Shown: positions 36,514 to 45,483, counted from the first letter of the stretch. The stretch is 64,000 nt of DNA from Nocardiopsis suaedae (GCF_027706745.1 NZ_JAQFWP010000021.1:1-64000), one strand, 5' to 3'. A program made the numbers and translations. Notes: generated by a model from the letters alone, not told the origin.

Positions 36514-36569
36514 GATCTCGGGGAACCCGTTCTCATGATGTCCGTTTTAACCCCGACTTCCCCGAGATC
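36514..36569. repeat. Inverted repeat between convergent genes
   Basis: Perfect 12-bp arms GATCTCGGGGAA (36514-36525) and TTCCCCGAGATC (36558-36569) around a 32-base, unusually AT-containing loop. It may serve as a bidirectional terminator for the MBL and kinase genes. The GATCTCG...CGAGATC ends are shared with the hairpin at 42263-42320, hinting at a dispersed repeat family. Confidence 0.6.
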
Positions 36570-36583
36570 GACGAGGGTCGGCT

Positions 36584-37870
36584 CTACACCGGTCCGGTGG
36601 CCTTGTCCAGGCCCTCGCCGCCGACCGGCAGGAACACCGCGAACGTGGGCGGGTTGGCCCGCACCAGCTCCAGGCGGGCGCCCTCGGACTCGGCGATGTG
36701 CCGGGCCAGGGCCAGGCCCAGGCCGGTGCCGCCGGCGCCGCTCACCTCGCGGTCGAAGATCTTGCCGACCAGGTGCTCGGGCACGCCCTCGCCCTCGTCG
36801 CCCACCTCGATGCGGACCGAGTGGCCGCCGTCGACCACGTTCACCGTGACGGTGCCGCGCCCGTGCACCGCCGCGTTCTCCACCAGCACCGCCATGATCT
36901 GCGTCAGGTCCATGGGCACCGTCATCGCGGTCATCCCCTTGGCGCCGGTGAGCCGCAGCTCCCGCCCGTTCTGCCGGAACATCGGCGACCACTCGCCGAC
37001 GAACCGCTCCAGCAGCCGGTCCACACTGACCGGCTCCACCTCCGGGTTCTGGCTCTGGCGGGCCCGCCCCAGCAGGCTCTCCACCGTCTGGGTGAGCCGC
37101 TCGGCCTGCTGCAGCGCCGCCTCGCCCTCCTCGCGCACCACGGCGGGGTCGTCGGCCTCGGCGATGATCTCCTCCAGGCGCATGGTCAGCGCGGTGAGCG
37201 GGGTGCGCAGCTGGTGGGAGGCGTCGGTGGCGAAGTGCCGCTCGGTGGCGATCAGCCCGGCGATCCGCTCGGCGCTGCGGTCCAGCACCTCGGCGACCCG
37301 GTCGGCCTCGGGGATGCCGTAGCGGTGGCCCCAGGGGGTGGCCACCCCCGACCCCAGGCGCTCGGCGGTGGCCGCCAGGTCCACCAGCGGCAGCGTCAGC
37401 CGCCGCGCCTGCAGGATCGCCAGCCCCACCGCGACCCCGATGGCCAGCAGCGACAGCGAGGCGATGCCGAGCCAGGCGTTGAACACGCTCTCCTGGATGG
37501 GGCGGGTGCTGCGCCAGACCTCCACCCGCACGCCGCCGGAGGAGACCGTCTCGGCGTCCATCACGGCGCGGGTGCCCCCGGCCCCGGGGGAGTAGTCCCA
37601 TCCTCCCGCCCGCACCGGCCCGTCGGCGCCCGGGGGCGTGAGGCGCACCGCCAGGTCGGGGTAGACCTGGGCGAAGTGCGGGACGTCGATACCGCCCTCG
37701 TTCTGCAACTGGGCGTCGGCGTCGGCCGCGATCACGTCGGCGTCCTGCTGGAGCGCGCGCCCGGCCTCCTCGTAGGCCGAGCGGTACACCAGGGCGCCCA
37801 GGGGCAGGCCGAGGAGCAGGACCGCGATCACGGTCACCACGAGTGTGGAGAACAGCATCCGCCTGCGCAT
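36584..37870 (-). CDS. Sensor histidine kinase
   Basis: 428 residues: membrane segments at about 6-28 and 132-153 flank an extracellular sensor of about 100 residues, followed by HAMP, a HisKA box HFATDASHQLRTPLTAL with phospho-His near 219, and an HATPase domain (VENAAVHG N-box, GDEGEGVPEH G1, GTGLGLALAR G2). It phosphorylates the OmpR-type regulator encoded 69 nt upstream in the same direction. The signal is unknown; the membrane topology suggests an envelope or extracytoplasmic cue. ATG 37870. Confidence 0.9.
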   Translation of the reverse strand: MRRRMLFSTLVVTVIAVLLLGLPLGALVYRSAYEEAGRALQQDADVIAADADAQLQNEGGIDVPHFAQVYPDLAVRLTPPGADGPVRAGGWDYSPGAGGTRAVMDAETVSSGGVRVEVWRSTRPIQESVFNAWLGIASLSLLAIGVAVGLAILQARRLTLPLVDLAATAERLGSGVATPWGHRYGIPEADRVAEVLDRSAERIAGLIATERHFATDASHQLRTPLTALTMRLEEIIAEADDPAVVREEGEAALQQAERLTQTVESLLGRARQSQNPEVEPVSVDRLLERFVGEWSPMFRQNGRELRLTGAKGMTAMTVPMDLTQIMAVLVENAAVHGRGTVTVNVVDGGHSVRIEVGDEGEGVPEHLVGKIFDREVSGAGGTGLGLALARHIAESEGARLELVRANPPTFAVFLPVGGEGLDKATGPV

Positions 37871-37939
37871 GTCGTCCCTTCTGGTCGGGCCCCCGTTCCG
37901 GCGGCCGTCCGCGGCGCAGGCGGGTGGTCGGCCGCTGCG

Positions 37940-38608
37940 TCAGTCCCGTTCGAACCGGAACCCGACGCCGCGCACGGTGGTGATGTAGGAGGGCTGGTTG
38001 GCGTCGTCCCCGAGCTTGCGGCGGAGCCAGGAGATGTGCATGTCGAGGGTCTTGGTCGATCCCCACCAGTTGGTGTCCCACACCTCGCGCATGATGTGCT
38101 CGCGGGTGACCACCTTCCCGGCCTCGCGCACCAGGACCCGCAGCAGGTCGAACTCCTTCGTGGTGAGCTGCAGCTCCTCCTCGCCCAGCCAGGCGCGGCG
38201 CGAGTCGTTGTCGATCCGCACCCCGTGGACCACCGGGACCTCGGCCCCGCCCCGGCGCAGCAGCGCCCGGACCCGGGCCAGCAGTTCGGCCAGCCGGAAG
38301 GGTTTGGTGACGTAGTCGTCGGCGCCGGCGTCCAACCCCACCACGGTGTCGACCTCGTCGGCCCGCGCCGTCAGGATGAGGATGGGCGTGGTGTGCCCCT
38401 CGGCCCGCAGCCGCCGGGCGACCTCGAGCCCGTCCATCTCCGGCAGGCCCAGGTCAAGGACCATCAGGTCGATGTCCCCCGCGCGGGCGCGGTCGAGGGT
38501 GTCGGTGCCATTGACGGTCACGTCGACGGTATAGCCCTCGCGGCGCAGGGCGCGCGCGAGCGGCTCGTAGATCGAGGTGTCGTCTTCGGCCAGCAGAACG
38601 CAGGTCAT
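37940..38608 (-). CDS. OmpR-family response regulator
   Basis: 222 residues. The receiver domain has the acidic pair EDD (8-10), phosphoacceptor Asp 52 in MVLDLGLPEMDG, T in LILTARAD, and K in YVTKPF. The C-terminal winged helix (about 125-222) contains the STKTLDMHISWLRRKLGDD recognition region. It forms a two-component operon with the kinase that follows. ATG 38608; a CATAAT -10-like element lies about 36 nt upstream. Confidence 0.92.
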   Translation of the reverse strand: MTCVLLAEDDTSIYEPLARALRREGYTVDVTVNGTDTLDRARAGDIDLMVLDLGLPEMDGLEVARRLRAEGHTTPILILTARADEVDTVVGLDAGADDYVTKPFRLAELLARVRALLRRGGAEVPVVHGVRIDNDSRRAWLGEEELQLTTKEFDLLRVLVREAGKVVTREHIMREVWDTNWWGSTKTLDMHISWLRRKLGDDANQPSYITTVRGVGFRFERD

Positions 38609-38643
38609 GGTGGAGATCGTAAGCGCCGCCAGGGCAATTCACT

Positions 38644-38649
38644 ATTATG
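38644..38649 (-). promoter_or_regulatory. -10 element for the two-component operon
   Basis: CATAAT on the minus strand matches TATAAT at five positions and would give a 5' leader of roughly 29 nt before the regulator ATG. No clear -35 is visible. Confidence 0.3.
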
Positions 38650-38784
38650 CGCGCCGTATGGAGCAGGGGTGGATGAAATCACCGGTGCGCGGCCCGGACG
38701 ATATCGGGTGCGAAGGGCGTCCGGTACCGCCCTTTGCCGTTCTTTGAACGGTGATTGGGCGAAAACGTGCCCCTCGGGCCCCCT

Positions 38785-39264
38785 TCAGGCCTCCTGGCGT
38801 GCCTGCTCGCCGGGGCCCTCGGGCTCCCGGGGCGCCGCGGGGAACACCCATGTGCGGTAGGACCAGAACCGGAACAGCGACCCCAGGCCGACGCCGATCA
38901 CGTTTCCGGCGATATTCCGGGCCAAAGGCCCGTCCAGCCCCAGGCCGTACACGGCCGCCCACAGACAGGCGAGTTGGATCAGCAGCCCGACACCGTTCAT
39001 GATGAAGAACAGGGCGTATTCGCGGCCCAGACCGGTGCGGGCGCGGTGGCCGAAGGTCCAGTACCGGTTGCCCGCGAACGCGACCAGGGTGGCGACCACG
39101 GTGCCGACCGCCTGCCCGGTGAGGGCGGGGGCGTCCAGCGCCGACCACAGCAGGTTGGTCGTGGTCAGCTGCACCGCGTAGGCCACCGCGCCCACGGCCC
39201 CGAATTTGGCGGCCTCGTGGACGAGGTGGGCGGACCTGCGGTACAGGCCGACCGCGAATCGCAT
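38785..39264 (-). CDS. GtrA-like polytopic membrane protein
   Basis: 159 residues with four membrane segments (about 19-37, 47-66, 82-104, 117-137). FGAVGAVAYAVQL in the first, NRYWTFGHRAR after the second and RFWSYRTWVF at the end are GtrA family hallmarks. GtrA proteins are thought to flip polyprenyl-linked sugars or assist GT2 enzymes. The gene sits divergent to purK, an arrangement I know from other actinomycetes. It may serve the envelope locus further right. ATG 39264. Confidence 0.85.
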   Translation of the reverse strand: MRFAVGLYRRSAHLVHEAAKFGAVGAVAYAVQLTTTNLLWSALDAPALTGQAVGTVVATLVAFAGNRYWTFGHRARTGLGREYALFFIMNGVGLLIQLACLWAAVYGLGLDGPLARNIAGNVIGVGLGSLFRFWSYRTWVFPAAPREPEGPGEQARQEA

Positions 39265-39344
39265 GGTCGCTCCGTTCCCGCCCGACGGCGGTCATTAGAC
39301 TGCTGGTCGGCGCAAGGACCGACTAGTGAGGCGTTGAGGAAACA

Positions 39345-40502
39345 GTGAGTGAGCTTAACCGCACCGTCCCCCGCGTCGGAATGGTGGGGGGCGGACAGCT
39401 CGCGCGGATGACCCACCAGGCCGGCATCGCCCTGGGCGCGGACTTCAGCGTACTGGCCGCCTCCCCGACCGACAGCGCCGCGCTGGTCTGCGGGGACGTG
39501 CGCCTGGGAGACGACCGCGGGCTGGAGGACCTGCTGGCCTTCGGCAAGTCCTGCGACGCGCTCACCTTCGACCATGAGCACGTGCCCGAGCCGGTGCTGC
39601 GCCGCCTGGAGGAGGAGGGCGTGGTGCTGCGCCCCGGCCGGGACGCGCTCCGGTTCGCCCAGGACAAGCTGCGCATGCGGGTGCGCGCCGGAGAGCTGGG
39701 CGCCCCGTGCCCGCGCTGGCGCCCGGTCTCGGAGACCGCGCACGTGGAGGCCTTCGCCGGGGAGGCCGGCTGGCCGGTGGTGCTGAAGGCGGCCCGCGGC
39801 GGCTACGACGGCAAGGGCGTCTGGGTGGTCGGCACCGCCGCCGAGGCCCGCACCGTGGTGGAGCGGGCGGCCGCCGAGGAGGTGCCGCTGCTGGTGGAGG
39901 AGAAGGTGGACTTCTCCCGCGAGCTGGCGGTGCAGGTGGCGCGCTCGCCCTACGGGCAGGTGGCGGCCTACCCGGTGGTGGAGACGGTGCAGCGCGACGG
40001 CATCTGCCATGAGGTGGTGGCCCCGGCGCCCGGGCTCGACCCCGACGCGGCGGTGCGCGCCCAGGAGCTCGCCATCGAGCTGGCGCACGCGCTGGGCGTG
40101 GTGGGCATGCTGGCGGTGGAGCTGTTCGCCACGGCCGACGGGGTGGTCGTCAACGAGCTGGCGATGCGTCCGCACAACTCGGGGCACTGGACCATCGAGG
40201 GCGCCCGCACCTCCCAGTTCGAGAACCACCTGCGGGCCGTCCTGGACCTGCCGCTGGGCTCCCCGGAGGCGGCGGCGCCGGTCACCGTGATGGCCAACCT
40301 GCTGGGCGGGGAGGACCCCGACGTCTACTCGCGCTACGTCCACGTCATGGCCAAGGACCCCGGCCTGAAGGTGCACTTCTACGGCAAGCAGGTGCGCCCG
40401 GGCCGCAAGATCGGGCACGTGACCGTGCTCGGCGACGACCCCGAAGAACTGCTCGCGCGCGCCCGCGACGCGGCCGCCTACCTCAAGGGAGACCCCCAGT
40501 GA
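39345..40502 (+). CDS. purK: N5-carboxyaminoimidazole ribonucleotide synthase
   Basis: 385 residues of the ATP-grasp family. It carboxylates AIR with ATP and bicarbonate. Motifs: [63 protein letters not shown] and the AIR-binding C-terminus. GTG 39345 follows TTGAGGAAA. The stop overlaps the purE start (GTGA). A possible -10 TAGACT lies at 39296-39301, in the 80-bp gap shared with gtrA. Confidence 0.93.
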   Translation: MSELNRTVPRVGMVGGGQLARMTHQAGIALGADFSVLAASPTDSAALVCGDVRLGDDRGLEDLLAFGKSCDALTFDHEHVPEPVLRRLEEEGVVLRPGRDALRFAQDKLRMRVRAGELGAPCPRWRPVSETAHVEAFAGEAGWPVVLKAARGGYDGKGVWVVGTAAEARTVVERAAAEEVPLLVEEKVDFSRELAVQVARSPYGQVAAYPVVETVQRDGICHEVVAPAPGLDPDAAVRAQELAIELAHALGVVGMLAVELFATADGVVVNELAMRPHNSGHWTIEGARTSQFENHLRAVLDLPLGSPEAAAPVTVMANLLGGEDPDVYSRYVHVMAKDPGLKVHFYGKQVRPGRKIGHVTVLGDDPEELLARARDAAAYLKGDPQ

Positions 40503-41038
40503 CCGACAACGCGTCCGCCCCGGCGGTCGGCATCGTGATGGGCAGCGACTCCGACTGGCCGGTGATGCGCGATGCCGCCGCCGCGCTCGAGGAGTTCGGC
40601 ATCGCCTACGAGGCCGACGTGGTCTCGGCGCACCGGATGCCGCACGAGATGATCGAGTACGGGTCGCAGGCGGCCGGCCGCGGCCTGCGGGCGATCATCG
40701 CCGGTGCGGGCGGTGCCGCGCACCTGCCGGGGATGCTGGCCTCGGTCACGCCGCTCCCGGTGATCGGCGTGCCGGTGCCGCTCAAGCACCTGGACGGGAT
40801 GGACTCGCTGCTGTCCATCGTGCAGATGCCGGCCGGGGTGCCGGTGGCCACGGTCGCCGTGGGGGCGGCCCGCAACGCCGGGCTGCTGGCGGTGCGGATG
40901 CTCGCCTCGGGCGACGAGGAGCTGCGCGGGCGCATGGAGGAGTTCCAGGCCGAGCTCAAGCGGCTGGCCCAGGCCAAGGGCGAGCGCCTGCGCAAGGAGG
41001 CCGCGGCGGGCGGCCCGAAGGTCGGCTTCGCGCCCTAG
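40499..41038 (+). CDS. purE: N5-carboxyaminoimidazole ribonucleotide mutase
   Basis: 179 residues, class I PurE, moving the carboxyl group of N5-CAIR to make CAIR. Motifs: [36 protein letters not shown] and [17 protein letters not shown] 40499 overlaps the purK stop. The TAG stop at 41036-41038 uses the TA target site of the adjacent MITE-like element plus the first base of that element, so the stop codon spans the insertion boundary. The C-terminus still has the normal length and GF-A-P-like ending. Confidence 0.93.
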   Translation: MTDNASAPAVGIVMGSDSDWPVMRDAAAALEEFGIAYEADVVSAHRMPHEMIEYGSQAAGRGLRAIIAGAGGAAHLPGMLASVTPLPVIGVPVPLKHLDGMDSLLSIVQMPAGVPVATVAVGAARNAGLLAVRMLASGDEELRGRMEEFQAELKRLAQAKGERLRKEAAAGGPKVGFAP

Positions 41039-41215
41039 GGGGTGTTGTGCGGGTCACGGCCTACTGCGCGACGCCCGGGCACGCCCCTCGCTGCGTCCTC
41101 ATCGGTCGACAGCGCACCCAGGCTGACTCCCCTGCTTTTCGGGAAACACAGCGTTCTTGCGATGAACGCACCTGGACGCCGCTCGCTACGGCCGTGATCC
41201 ACACGACACCCCCTA
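41036..41215. mobile_element. MITE-like element with TA duplication between purE and its convergent neighbour
   Basis: A 176-bp element (41038-41213) has 24-bp terminal inverted repeats matching at 21 positions: GGGGGTGTTGTGCGG... on the left and ...CACACGACACCCCC on the right. It is flanked by TA on both sides (41036-41037 and 41214-41215). It is too short for a transposase and contains no ORF of note. TA duplication at a CTAG site with GGGGG-type ends suggests mobilisation by an IS630/Tc1-type transposase. Removing one copy restores CCCTAGGCC. Confidence 0.75.
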
Positions 41216-41758
41216 GGCCCCCGTCCGCCCCCACTGGGACCAGACCTCGTCGGGGATGCGGCCGACCAGGTCGACCAGTGCGTCCAGGCGCTCCAGGACG
41301 GCGCCCGGGGCGGTGTCGCCGCCGGTGCTGATGAGCAGGGTGCCGTCCACCACCAGGTCGGCGATCCCGGCGCGGCGGATGTCCGCGCGCACGCCGTCGT
41401 CGAGCAGGGCCAGCGCGAAGCTTCGGTCCGCGGCCTCGGCGTACAGGTCGTGCGCTCCGCCCTCGCGGTCCTGCACGTAGGCGTAGGGCAGCCGGGCGGG
41501 CAGCTCGAGGGCGTGCACCACCAGGGCGTTCGGTCCGGGGCCGTACAGGTAGTCGAAGAGGCGGAAGGCGCGGCCCCGGTGCACCCCGGACACCTCGTCC
41601 ACCACACTGCCGAGCGGCCCCGGCGGCAGTGCGGTGCGCGGCCAGCCCCGCAGGGCGCGGGTGTCGCGCGCGGTGTAGGTCCACCCGTGCTCGGCGGCGA
41701 GCGCCTTGCGGGCGGCGGTCCGGTCGGAGGCGGTGCGGGGGGTGCGCGGTGCTCGCAT
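41213..41758 (-). CDS. Conserved hypothetical protein
   Basis: 181 residues, soluble, no membrane segment or signal peptide. It starts with a basic region, then AAEHGWTYTARD and VDEVSGVHRGRAFRLFDYL, a pattern seen in uncharacterised actinobacterial proteins that resemble DUF3137-like small beta-rich domains. The middle (YAEAADRSFALALLDDGVRADI) and VVDGTLLISTGG suggest a two-part alpha/beta fold. I cannot assign a function. The TAG stop is at the right boundary of the MITE-like element. Start ATG 41758. Confidence 0.6.
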   Translation of the reverse strand: MRAPRTPRTASDRTAARKALAAEHGWTYTARDTRALRGWPRTALPPGPLGSVVDEVSGVHRGRAFRLFDYLYGPGPNALVVHALELPARLPYAYVQDREGGAHDLYAEAADRSFALALLDDGVRADIRRAGIADLVVDGTLLISTGGDTAPGAVLERLDALVDLVGRIPDEVWSQWGRTGA

Positions 41759-41813
41759 GCGCCTGCCCTACCCCCGGCGGGGGCGGCCGAACCCGGTCCC
41801 CGGGGGGAGGGGT

Positions 41814-42236
41814 TCATCCCATCAGGCGCGGCCACTCGATCGCCGGGCAGCGGTCCATGACCATGGCGCGCCCGGCGGCCTGCACGCGGGCGGCCGCACC
41901 GTGGTCGACCACGCCGAGCTGGAACCAGACCGCCCGCACGTCGTCGCGGGCCAGCGCCTCGTCGGCGACGGCCCCGGCGGCGTCGGAGCGGCGGAAGACG
42001 TCGACGGTGTCGATGCGGAAGGGGACGTCGGCGAGCGAGGCGTAGCCGGGCTCGCCGTGCACCGTCGCCGCCGACGGGTGGACCGGGACGATGCGCTTGC
42101 CCTGGGACTTCAGGAACCCGGCGACGCCGTAGGCGGGCCGGGAGGGGTCGCCGCCCAGGCCGACCACGGCCCAGACCTCGCACCCCCGCAGGATGTCGCG
42201 GATCTCGTCGTCGCTCGGTTCCCGGTAGCCGCTCAT
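41814..42236 (-). CDS. CoA-binding domain protein (YccU-like)
   Basis: 140 residues, a stand-alone Rossmann-type CoA-binding domain. VWAVVGLGGDPSRPAYGVAGFLKSQG and IVPVHPSAATVHG are the CoA_binding_2 hallmarks, and VWFQLGVVDHGAAARVQAAG and VMDRCPAIEW complete the fold. The family is related to the N-terminal part of acyl-CoA synthetases; the cellular role is unknown. ATG 42236. A long hairpin lies just upstream. Confidence 0.82.
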   Translation of the reverse strand: MSGYREPSDDEIRDILRGCEVWAVVGLGGDPSRPAYGVAGFLKSQGKRIVPVHPSAATVHGEPGYASLADVPFRIDTVDVFRRSDAAGAVADEALARDDVRAVWFQLGVVDHGAAARVQAAGRAMVMDRCPAIEWPRLMG

Positions 42237-42262
42237 GGGGCCATTGTGCCCGGGGACGGCGT

Positions 42263-42320
42263 TGATCTCGACGAAAGTGCTGCCATTTCGGCGATTTTGA
42301 CAGCACGATCGTCGAGATCA
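42263..42320. repeat. Long hairpin downstream of the phosphodiesterase gene
   Basis: 12-bp arms TGATCTCGACGA (42263-42274) and TCGTCGAGATCA (42309-42320), then a two-base internal bulge, then GTGCTG (42277-42282)/CAGCAC (42301-42306) around an 18-base T-rich loop. It lies 20 nt beyond the stop of the sphingomyelinase-like gene (minus strand), where a terminator is expected. The ends resemble those of the repeat at 36514-36569. Confidence 0.6.
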
Positions 42321-42340
42321 TCGGCATGGACGCACCGCGT

Positions 42341-43306
42341 CTAGCCGCCGAAGACGGGGTAGTGGTCGCTGTGGTCGGTGTAGGTGTAGTCCTTTCCGCC
42401 GGAGGTGACGGTCCAGGGCTCGCTGTGCACCTCTTCGGTGCGGTTGGTGTAGGCGGCCGGGGCGGCGCCGTTGGCGATCGGCAGCACGTGGTCGAGCTGC
42501 TCGCCGGGCCAGTCGCCGTACCGGTCGGCGGCGATGGAGTTGGTGGCGGTGTCGAAGGAGTAGGCGTGCCCGGTGTAGTCCGGGCGGACGGCGCCGAGCT
42601 GGCCGATCATCGCCTCGTACTCGGCCGATCCGCCGATCACGTTGAGGTCCCCGGCCACGTAGACGGGCTCGTCGTCGGGGACGGCCTTGTCCTCCAGGAC
42701 GGTGGCGATCCGGTCGAGCTGGGACCAGCGCACGTCGACGTCCAGGTCGCCCGCGCAGCCGTCGTCCTCGGACTGCAGGTGGGTGCCGACCACGTGCAGG
42801 GGGCCGTCCGGGGTGTCCAGCTCCACGTAGGCGAAGCCCTTGCCGGAGAACCAGTCGCCGCCGCAGGCGTCCTCGTAGATGTACTGCTCCTGGCGGACGA
42901 TGGGCCAGCGGCTGAGCACGGCGACCCCGCCGTCCTCGGAGGTCTCCCACCGGTAGCCGTCGGTGCGGTCCCACCCGGCGGTGGACCGGCCCACCACGGG
43001 GGTGGCGTAGGGGTACTCCCCGGACAGGTTGTCGATCAGCCGCTCGGAGGAGGAGTTGTCGAAGGCCTCCTGGAGGACGACGACGTCCTGGCCGGACACC
43101 ACGCCGTCCTCGGCGATCAGGTCGGCCCGCCGGTCCTGCCCCCAGTTGGGGTACAGGTTCTCGGACATGAAGAAGACGTTGTAGGTGGCGATCCTCGGGG
43201 CGTCCGATGCGTCGGCGGCGGCCGCCGGAGGGGCGGCGACCGCCGTCGGCGCGCCGAGCGCGGTCCCGAGGGCGAGGGCGAACATGAAATTGTTTCGCTT
43301 TCTCAT
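42341..43306 (-). CDS. Secreted endonuclease/exonuclease/phosphatase-fold enzyme, sphingomyelinase C-like
   Basis: 321 residues with a signal peptide (1 to about 34, Ala-rich). The mature protein starts IATYNVFFMSENLYPNWGQDRRADLI, close to bacterial sphingomyelinase C. DVVVLQEAF supplies the metal Glu; VVGTHLQSED, VAGDLNVIGG and the terminal YTDHSDHYPV supply the catalytic His/Asp/Asn set. An extra disulfide may form between the ACGG and DDGCAGD cysteines. It likely hydrolyses phosphodiester head groups outside the cell. Substrate is inferred by family resemblance only. ATG 43306. Confidence 0.82.
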   Translation of the reverse strand: MRKRNNFMFALALGTALGAPTAVAAPPAAAADASDAPRIATYNVFFMSENLYPNWGQDRRADLIAEDGVVSGQDVVVLQEAFDNSSSERLIDNLSGEYPYATPVVGRSTAGWDRTDGYRWETSEDGGVAVLSRWPIVRQEQYIYEDACGGDWFSGKGFAYVELDTPDGPLHVVGTHLQSEDDGCAGDLDVDVRWSQLDRIATVLEDKAVPDDEPVYVAGDLNVIGGSAEYEAMIGQLGAVRPDYTGHAYSFDTATNSIAADRYGDWPGEQLDHVLPIANGAAPAAYTNRTEEVHSEPWTVTSGGKDYTYTDHSDHYPVFGG

Positions 43307-43398
43307 GTCCGCCCAGCCTTCAGGGGCGGGGTCTCTGCCGGGTTACCGCTCGGTAGCCATGGCGTATCGGCGCGGCGGCGGTCCGGGGGCGCGGCCGC

Positions 43399-44730
43399 TC
43401 AGGGGCGGCCCAGCGCCCGGTAGGTCCAGCCGCGGGCGCGCCAGTGCGCGGGGTCGAGCACGTTGCGCCCGTCCACGATCTTGCGCTCGGCGACCACCTT
43501 GCCCAGCTCCTCCGGGTCGGCGTCGCGGAACTCGGACCACTCGGTGAGCAGCAGCACCACCTCGGCGTCGCGCACCGCCTCCAGCATCGACCGGGCGTAG
43601 TTCAACTCGGTGTGCTCCCGCTCGGCGCGCTCCAGCGCCTCGGGGTCGTAGACGGTGACGTGGGCCCCCAGCGACGCGATCGTGGAGGCCACGTCCAGCG
43701 CGGGCGAGTCGCGGATGTCGTCGGAGTTGGGTTTGAACGCCGCCCCCAGCACGCCGACCGTGCGCCCGGCGAACCCGCCGCCGATCAGGGCGCGGGCGAT
43801 GTCCACCGTGCGGGCGCGGCGCCGCTGGTTGATGGCGTCCACCTCGCGCAGGAAGGACAGCGCGGGCTCCACGCCCAGCTCGTCCGCGCGGGCCATGAAC
43901 GCCCGGATGTCCTTGGGCAGGCACCCCCCGCCGAAGCCCAGGCCCGGCCCGAGGAACTTGCCGCCGATGCGGTCGTCGTAGGACAGCGCCTTGGCGAGCT
44001 GCATCACGTCGGCCCCGGCCGCCTCGGAGACCTCGGCCATCGCGTTGATGAAGGAGATCTTGGTGGCCAGGAAGGCGTTGGCGGAGATCTTCACCAGCTC
44101 GGCGGTCTGCAGGTCGGTGACCATGAACGGGATGCCCGCCTCGATCTGCGGTGCCGACGCCTCGCGCATCGCGGCCTCGACCCGGGGGGAGTCGGTGCCG
44201 ATGACGATGCGGTTGGGGCGCAGGGTGTCCTCCACCCCGAACCCCTCGCGCAGGAACTCCGGGCTCCAGCCCAGCTCGACGGCGTCCCCGGCGGGGGCCA
44301 GCTCGCGGATGCGGGCGGCCAGCACCGCCGCGGTGCCCACCGGGACCGTGGACTTGCCGATCACCACGGCGGGGCGGTCCAGCCGGGGGGCCAGGGCCTC
44401 CACCGAGGACTTGACGTAGGACAGGTCGGCGGCGCCGGAGTCGTCCCGCTGCGGCGTGCCCACGCAGATGAAGTGCAGGTCGGCGAAGGCCGCCACCTCG
44501 TCGTAGTCGGTGGTGAAGCGCAGCCGCCCGGACTCCAGGTTGCGGGCCAGCACCTCCTCCAGGCCCGGCTCGTAGAAGGGGACCCGGCCCGCGGACAGGC
44601 TCTCCACCTTCGCCCGGTCGACGTCCAGGCCGATGACCTCGAACCCCAGTTCGGCCATGCAGGCGGCATGGGTGGCGCCGAGGTAGCCGGTGCCGATCAC
44701 CGAGATCCTGGTGAGCGCTTGAGAGACCAA
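43399..44730 (-). CDS. ugd: UDP-glucose 6-dehydrogenase
   Basis: 443 residues from TTG 44730, preceded by AAGGAAGGA; ATG 44757 would add nine residues. NAD-binding ISVIGTGYLGATHAA, VGTPQRDD, GKSTVPVGTA, the catalytic cysteine in GFGGGCLPKDIRAF and FKPNSDDIRDSPAL are all intact. It oxidises UDP-glucose to UDP-glucuronate with two NAD. It is a different branch from the second dehydrogenase at 59324. It opens the envelope-polymer region and is transcribed with the sphingomyelinase-like gene in the same direction, though 92 bp apart. Confidence 0.9.
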   Translation of the reverse strand: MVSQALTRISVIGTGYLGATHAACMAELGFEVIGLDVDRAKVESLSAGRVPFYEPGLEEVLARNLESGRLRFTTDYDEVAAFADLHFICVGTPQRDDSGAADLSYVKSSVEALAPRLDRPAVVIGKSTVPVGTAAVLAARIRELAPAGDAVELGWSPEFLREGFGVEDTLRPNRIVIGTDSPRVEAAMREASAPQIEAGIPFMVTDLQTAELVKISANAFLATKISFINAMAEVSEAAGADVMQLAKALSYDDRIGGKFLGPGLGFGGGCLPKDIRAFMARADELGVEPALSFLREVDAINQRRRARTVDIARALIGGGFAGRTVGVLGAAFKPNSDDIRDSPALDVASTIASLGAHVTVYDPEALERAEREHTELNYARSMLEAVRDAEVVLLLTEWSEFRDADPEELGKVVAERKIVDGRNVLDPAHWRARGWTYRALGRP

Positions 44731-44952
44731 TGGTCCGTCCTTCCTTACGACCGGCAAAGCATCGTAGTACCGGCGCGGGCGGCCGGTCCCGGGGCCCCGT
44801 CGACCCGGTCGCCGGCAGGCGTCGTACAGGAAGGTGTTTCCGGAACCGGGGCGGGGGCAACCCCGGGGCGTGCCAAGAAGCCGGCGGCGCCGGACGCGGG
44901 ACGAGGAGGAGGGGCGGGGCGCGCGTGTCCTGCGGCGGTAGTGGGCCCCAGG

Positions 44953-45483
44953 CTACCTCTTGCGGGAGAACGGGATGGTCGTGCGCTCAGGGTCGGCGCC
45001 CTGGGCCGCGGGGCCGGCGGGCTCCGCCGGCGGGGGCACGGCCCCCGGGGGCGGTGGGCCCTCCGGCGGGGCCGGATCGGCCGTCGGCGGCGGGGCGGGG
45101 GCGGGAGCGGGGGAGCGCCGGTCCCGCCGCCACCGGGACGGCGACAGGGCCGCGATGACCAGCAGGGTGCCCAGCACCAGGGCGAACGGCAGCGCGGGGC
45201 CGTCGGGGCGGGCGAGCCCGCCGGGGATCCAGTCGGACACCGTGTGCGGCGCGACCACCGGCCACAGCGCGTAGGCCAGCAGCGGCAGGCCGCAGGCCAG
45301 GGAGCCGACCGGAGGGATGCGCACCCCGACGAGGAACCCGCCCGCGGCGCCCGCCGCCATCAGCACCCCCAGCGGAACGGTGTCGGAGGCCTGCGGCGCG
45401 GTGTCCGCGGCCCAGGCGGTGCCGAACCAGACCGCGGGGGCCAGGGCCAGCCCGGCCAGGAAGGTGAGGAGTTGGCGCAGCAC
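44953..45483 (-). CDS. Hypothetical membrane protein with proline-rich tail
   Basis: 176 residues read from GTG 45483, which follows GGAGG by five bases; an upstream ATG at 45549 is less likely. Four hydrophobic segments (about 2-20, 36-52, 58-76, 98-116) are followed by a Pro/Ala-rich cytoplasmic tail of about 55 residues. This resembles the DUF6113-like actinobacterial family. No function can be inferred. The tail is compositionally simple and may be disordered. Confidence 0.6.
   Translation of the reverse strand: MLRQLLTFLAGLALAPAVWFGTAWAADTAPQASDTVPLGVLMAAGAAGGFLVGVRIPPVGSLACGLPLLAYALWPVVAPHTVSDWIPGGLARPDGPALPFALVLGTLLVIAALSPSRWRRDRRSPAPAPAPPPTADPAPPEGPPPPGAVPPPAEPAGPAAQGADPERTTIPFSRKR

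Noticed and set aside
41020..41038. PurE truncated by the MITE-like insertion
   Set aside because: The protein has the normal length and ending; the insertion regenerates the original TAG stop rather than removing coding sequence.
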